Shown here: one piece after another, positions 62,548 through 64,000 of the stretch
Layout of the letters: the number at the start of each line of letters is the position of its first letter
How positions within the stretch are numbered: position 1 is the first letter of the stretch
The notes under the pieces: generated by a model
Databases searched by the model: none
The model's input: only the letters and a program-made list of their open reading frames with translations
What the model was told of the DNA's origin: nothing
Translations under genes and position numbers: made by a program
DNA from: CAXBGS01 sp963975425
GTDB lineage: Bacteria > Planctomycetota > Planctomycetia > Pirellulales > Pirellulaceae
Assembly: GCA_963975425.1 (NCBI GenBank)
Contig: CAXBGS010000015.1
Coordinates: 62,001 to 126,000, forward strand
DNA length: 64,000 nt
Direction: 5' to 3'

Positions 62548-62565
62548 TTTAAACAATTGTTTAAA
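62548..62565. promoter_or_regulatory. Perfect 18-bp palindrome, probable operator of the TetR-like regulator
   Basis: TTTAAACAATTGTTTAAA, 56 bp upstream of the regulator start. It has the AAAC...GTTT half-sites common to CecR/TetR-type operators, in an otherwise GC-rich region. Repression of the efflux operon from here is inferred. Confidence 0.75.
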
Positions 62566-62627
62566 TTCCAGCAAAGTCAACCCGCTGGGCGTCGAATTCC
62601 CGAAAACGGTAAGGAATATCGAGAAAA

Positions 62628-62679
62628 CGATCCGCTCGTTCTCTGTGCAAGGGAGGGCGTTGCGAGAACGAGCGGATCG
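62628..62679 (-). terminator. 15-bp perfect inverted repeat followed by T-run (minus strand)
   Basis: cgatccgctcgttct and agaacgagcggatcg form a perfect 15-bp stem with a 22-nt loop. Read on the minus strand the stem is followed by TTTT, so it fits an intrinsic terminator for the gene ending at 62791. Confidence 0.75.
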
Positions 62680-62790
62680 GGTGCCACGACCTGCTGCCGG
62701 CGTAAGGGTGATCAGCCGGGGGTCGCTTTGGTATCGGTAGGACGCGAGCGATCAAACGATGGTTTGACCCGATGGTCCATTACCGGCTTA

Positions 62791-63999
62791 TTAGCGACGA
62801 CGTGACGACTTGGCCGAAGCGACTTTCGCTTGGTGTGCCGCATGCATCCATTGGCCGACCGATTCGGCTTGTCTGCACCACGAGAGCAGTGCGTCTTTGA
62901 GTTGATCGATATGGACTTGGTCGATCTGTGTGATTGGGGCGGCAGGGGGGGCTTCTGCTTGACCGGCTGGGTCCAATGCTGCTCTGGCGATCAGCTTTTG
63001 ACCGGCCGTTTCGGCGGCCGGTTCCGATAGAGGTGTCGAATCTGTTTTGCTCGCCAATGCCCCGTGGGGCAGGGCTGGCCACGCGGAGACGAGGTCTGCG
63101 GTCTGCTGCATGGCGGTGCTAGCGAGCTTTCCGAGTTGACGTCCGATTCTCTTCGCTCGAATCGAACGGCGAAACGCCGACTTGCGGTCCAGGACACATT
63201 CCAGATTCCAGATCGCATCATCAAGCAGGCAAGCGGGTTCGTCGAACCGCCCGGCGACGGCAATCGGACCTTGTTGCCGCGCGGACTCAACGTTCTTGAC
63301 GATGTCAGTTTCGACGGCCATCGATAGCGTTTCGTCGGAGTCTAGGCCGCTGAGTTCCGTCCGTTCGAGAATACAGCAGGTTCCATACTGCACCGGGAAT
63401 AGGTTGCGCAGAGTTGGGTCTTGGATCGCCAAGTCGAATGGCAGGATCACTTCATCGATGGTCACAATCATCGCACTGCCGCCGACAAGTCGTCGATTGA
63501 TTCGCGGTGTCGATGTTGCGGCTACGTTGTCCGGTAAAGCCGCATGCGAGCCGGCGTTTTCCTCGCGACTGTCAGCCACACGTGTTTCTTTGCTGACAGT
63601 CGCGGTTTCCACCGCGAGAGCGTCCTTCGCCAAAGACGCACTCGCTTTTTGTTCCCTTTGGGGCAGATCGATCGGGCTTTGCAACGCAGGGGTATCAAGT
63701 TGCATCGATTTCACATCTTCGCGGGAGACCACGTCGAACCCGGCGTCGTCATGTGATTGCCAATCGATTGCGATCTTATCGTCGGATGCTACAAGATCAT
63801 GGGATCCAAACACGACGGCGCTGGCAAGCGGTGATTCCCATTCGCTTTGGGAATCCGGCTGACCGACGAAATCGACAAAAGGAACAAAGCTGACGATTCC
63901 ATAGTCAACGTCATCGTTCGCAACCAGCTCGCCCGGGGCAGCGGCGATTGCATCGGCATCGATGACGTCGGCAGTCGCGTCAGCTTCGACCACCTTCAT
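62791..63999 (-). CDS. Unidentified protein at the right edge, possibly incomplete
   Basis: 402 codons ending with a short basic tail (AKSSRRR). A Met codon lies at 63999 but the frame may continue past the window, so the start is unsure. The first 160 residues are Asp/Ala-rich and look disordered. A more ordered middle part has MIVTIDEVILPFDLAIQDP, LFPVQYGTCCILERTELSG and LAWAI-like helices (CLLDDAIWNLECVLDRKSAFRRS). No domain is recognised. It is followed by a strong terminator at 62628-62679. Confidence 0.5.
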   Translation of the reverse strand: MKVVEADATADVIDADAIAAAPGELVANDDVDYGIVSFVPFVDFVGQPDSQSEWESPLASAVVFGSHDLVASDDKIAIDWQSHDDAGFDVVSREDVKSMQLDTPALQSPIDLPQREQKASASLAKDALAVETATVSKETRVADSREENAGSHAALPDNVAATSTPRINRRLVGGSAMIVTIDEVILPFDLAIQDPTLRNLFPVQYGTCCILERTELSGLDSDETLSMAVETDIVKNVESARQQGPIAVAGRFDEPACLLDDAIWNLECVLDRKSAFRRSIRAKRIGRQLGKLASTAMQQTADLVSAWPALPHGALASKTDSTPLSEPAAETAGQKLIARAALDPAGQAEAPPAAPITQIDQVHIDQLKDALLSWCRQAESVGQWMHAAHQAKVASAKSSRRR

Positions 64000-64000
64000 C

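Overview
The window reads as the chromosome of a planctomycete, probably of the Pirellulaceae (Rhodopirellula-like). This is inferred from a sulfatase with the formylglycine motif, large secreted proteins with long Ser/Pro/Asp-rich linkers, TAT-exported Gfo/Idh/MocA oxidoreductases, zinc-ribbon membrane proteins and many short secreted proteins of a planctomycete type. No taxonomic search could be run.

Region 1 (about 250-10170) is a cassette array of integron type. Thirteen well-preserved attC-like sites, twelve of them 137-140 bp and one 211 bp, alternate with thirteen small cassettes. A collapsed site at 251-290 probably marks a fourteenth, a short-chain dehydrogenase. Each site has inverted terminal cores (RYYYAAC-like ... 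GTTRRRY-like), perfect or near-perfect inner arms (GTTTTTACG / CGTAAAAAC), a second ACACC/GGTGT stem and a side hairpin of GCC-GAA-GGC type whose stem covaries. Read away from the recombinase (leftward, minus strand), most cassettes are one gene followed by its attC. Three cassettes are inverted: each carries a ParD/ParE-like toxin-antitoxin pair on the plus strand, and only their three attC sites contain a TATAAT box pointing at the pair. Two more toxin-antitoxin cassettes lie in the normal orientation. The other cassettes encode immunity-like proteins (SMI1/KNR4, YrhB/Imm35-like, DUF4272, possibly DUF4304), a MGTDIH-type protein, a small membrane protein and unknowns. One ParE toxin has an in-frame stop.

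Region 2 (10170-12371) holds the attI-like junction and a tyrosine recombinase with the R-K-HxxR-H-Y catalytic set. It resembles IntI/Xer proteins, but the stretch where IntI proteins carry their extra attC-binding helix is too short to contain it. It also has long N- and C-terminal extensions.

Region 3 (12372-23602) carries carA, a TPR lipoprotein-like or secreted protein, a HAMP-domain membrane protein, a secreted low-complexity protein, ndk, a small lipoprotein, a two-PDZ secreted protein and a GNAT acetyltransferase.

Region 4 (24235-32331) is a core information-processing block, all on the plus strand: dnaA (with an interrupted domain I and a very long linker), dnaB, rpsB, tsf, pyrH, frr.

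Region 5 (32391-44136) has a zinc-ribbon membrane protein, a polytopic membrane protein, a GAF/HD-GYP phosphodiesterase, a PlsC-like acyltransferase, a glycosyltransferase/polysaccharide deacetylase pair, a sulfatase, a 2-Cys peroxiredoxin and a conserved-looking unknown.

Region 6 (44512-55208) is a translationally coupled pair of giant secreted/membrane proteins (about 1150 and 2414 residues). The second looks like a fusion of two copies of the same signal peptide/beta-rich/membrane layout.

Region 7 (55359-63999) has a TAT-exported oxidoreductase, a TetR/CecR-type regulator-MFP-RND efflux operon with a perfect 18-bp palindrome upstream, and an unknown protein at the right edge.
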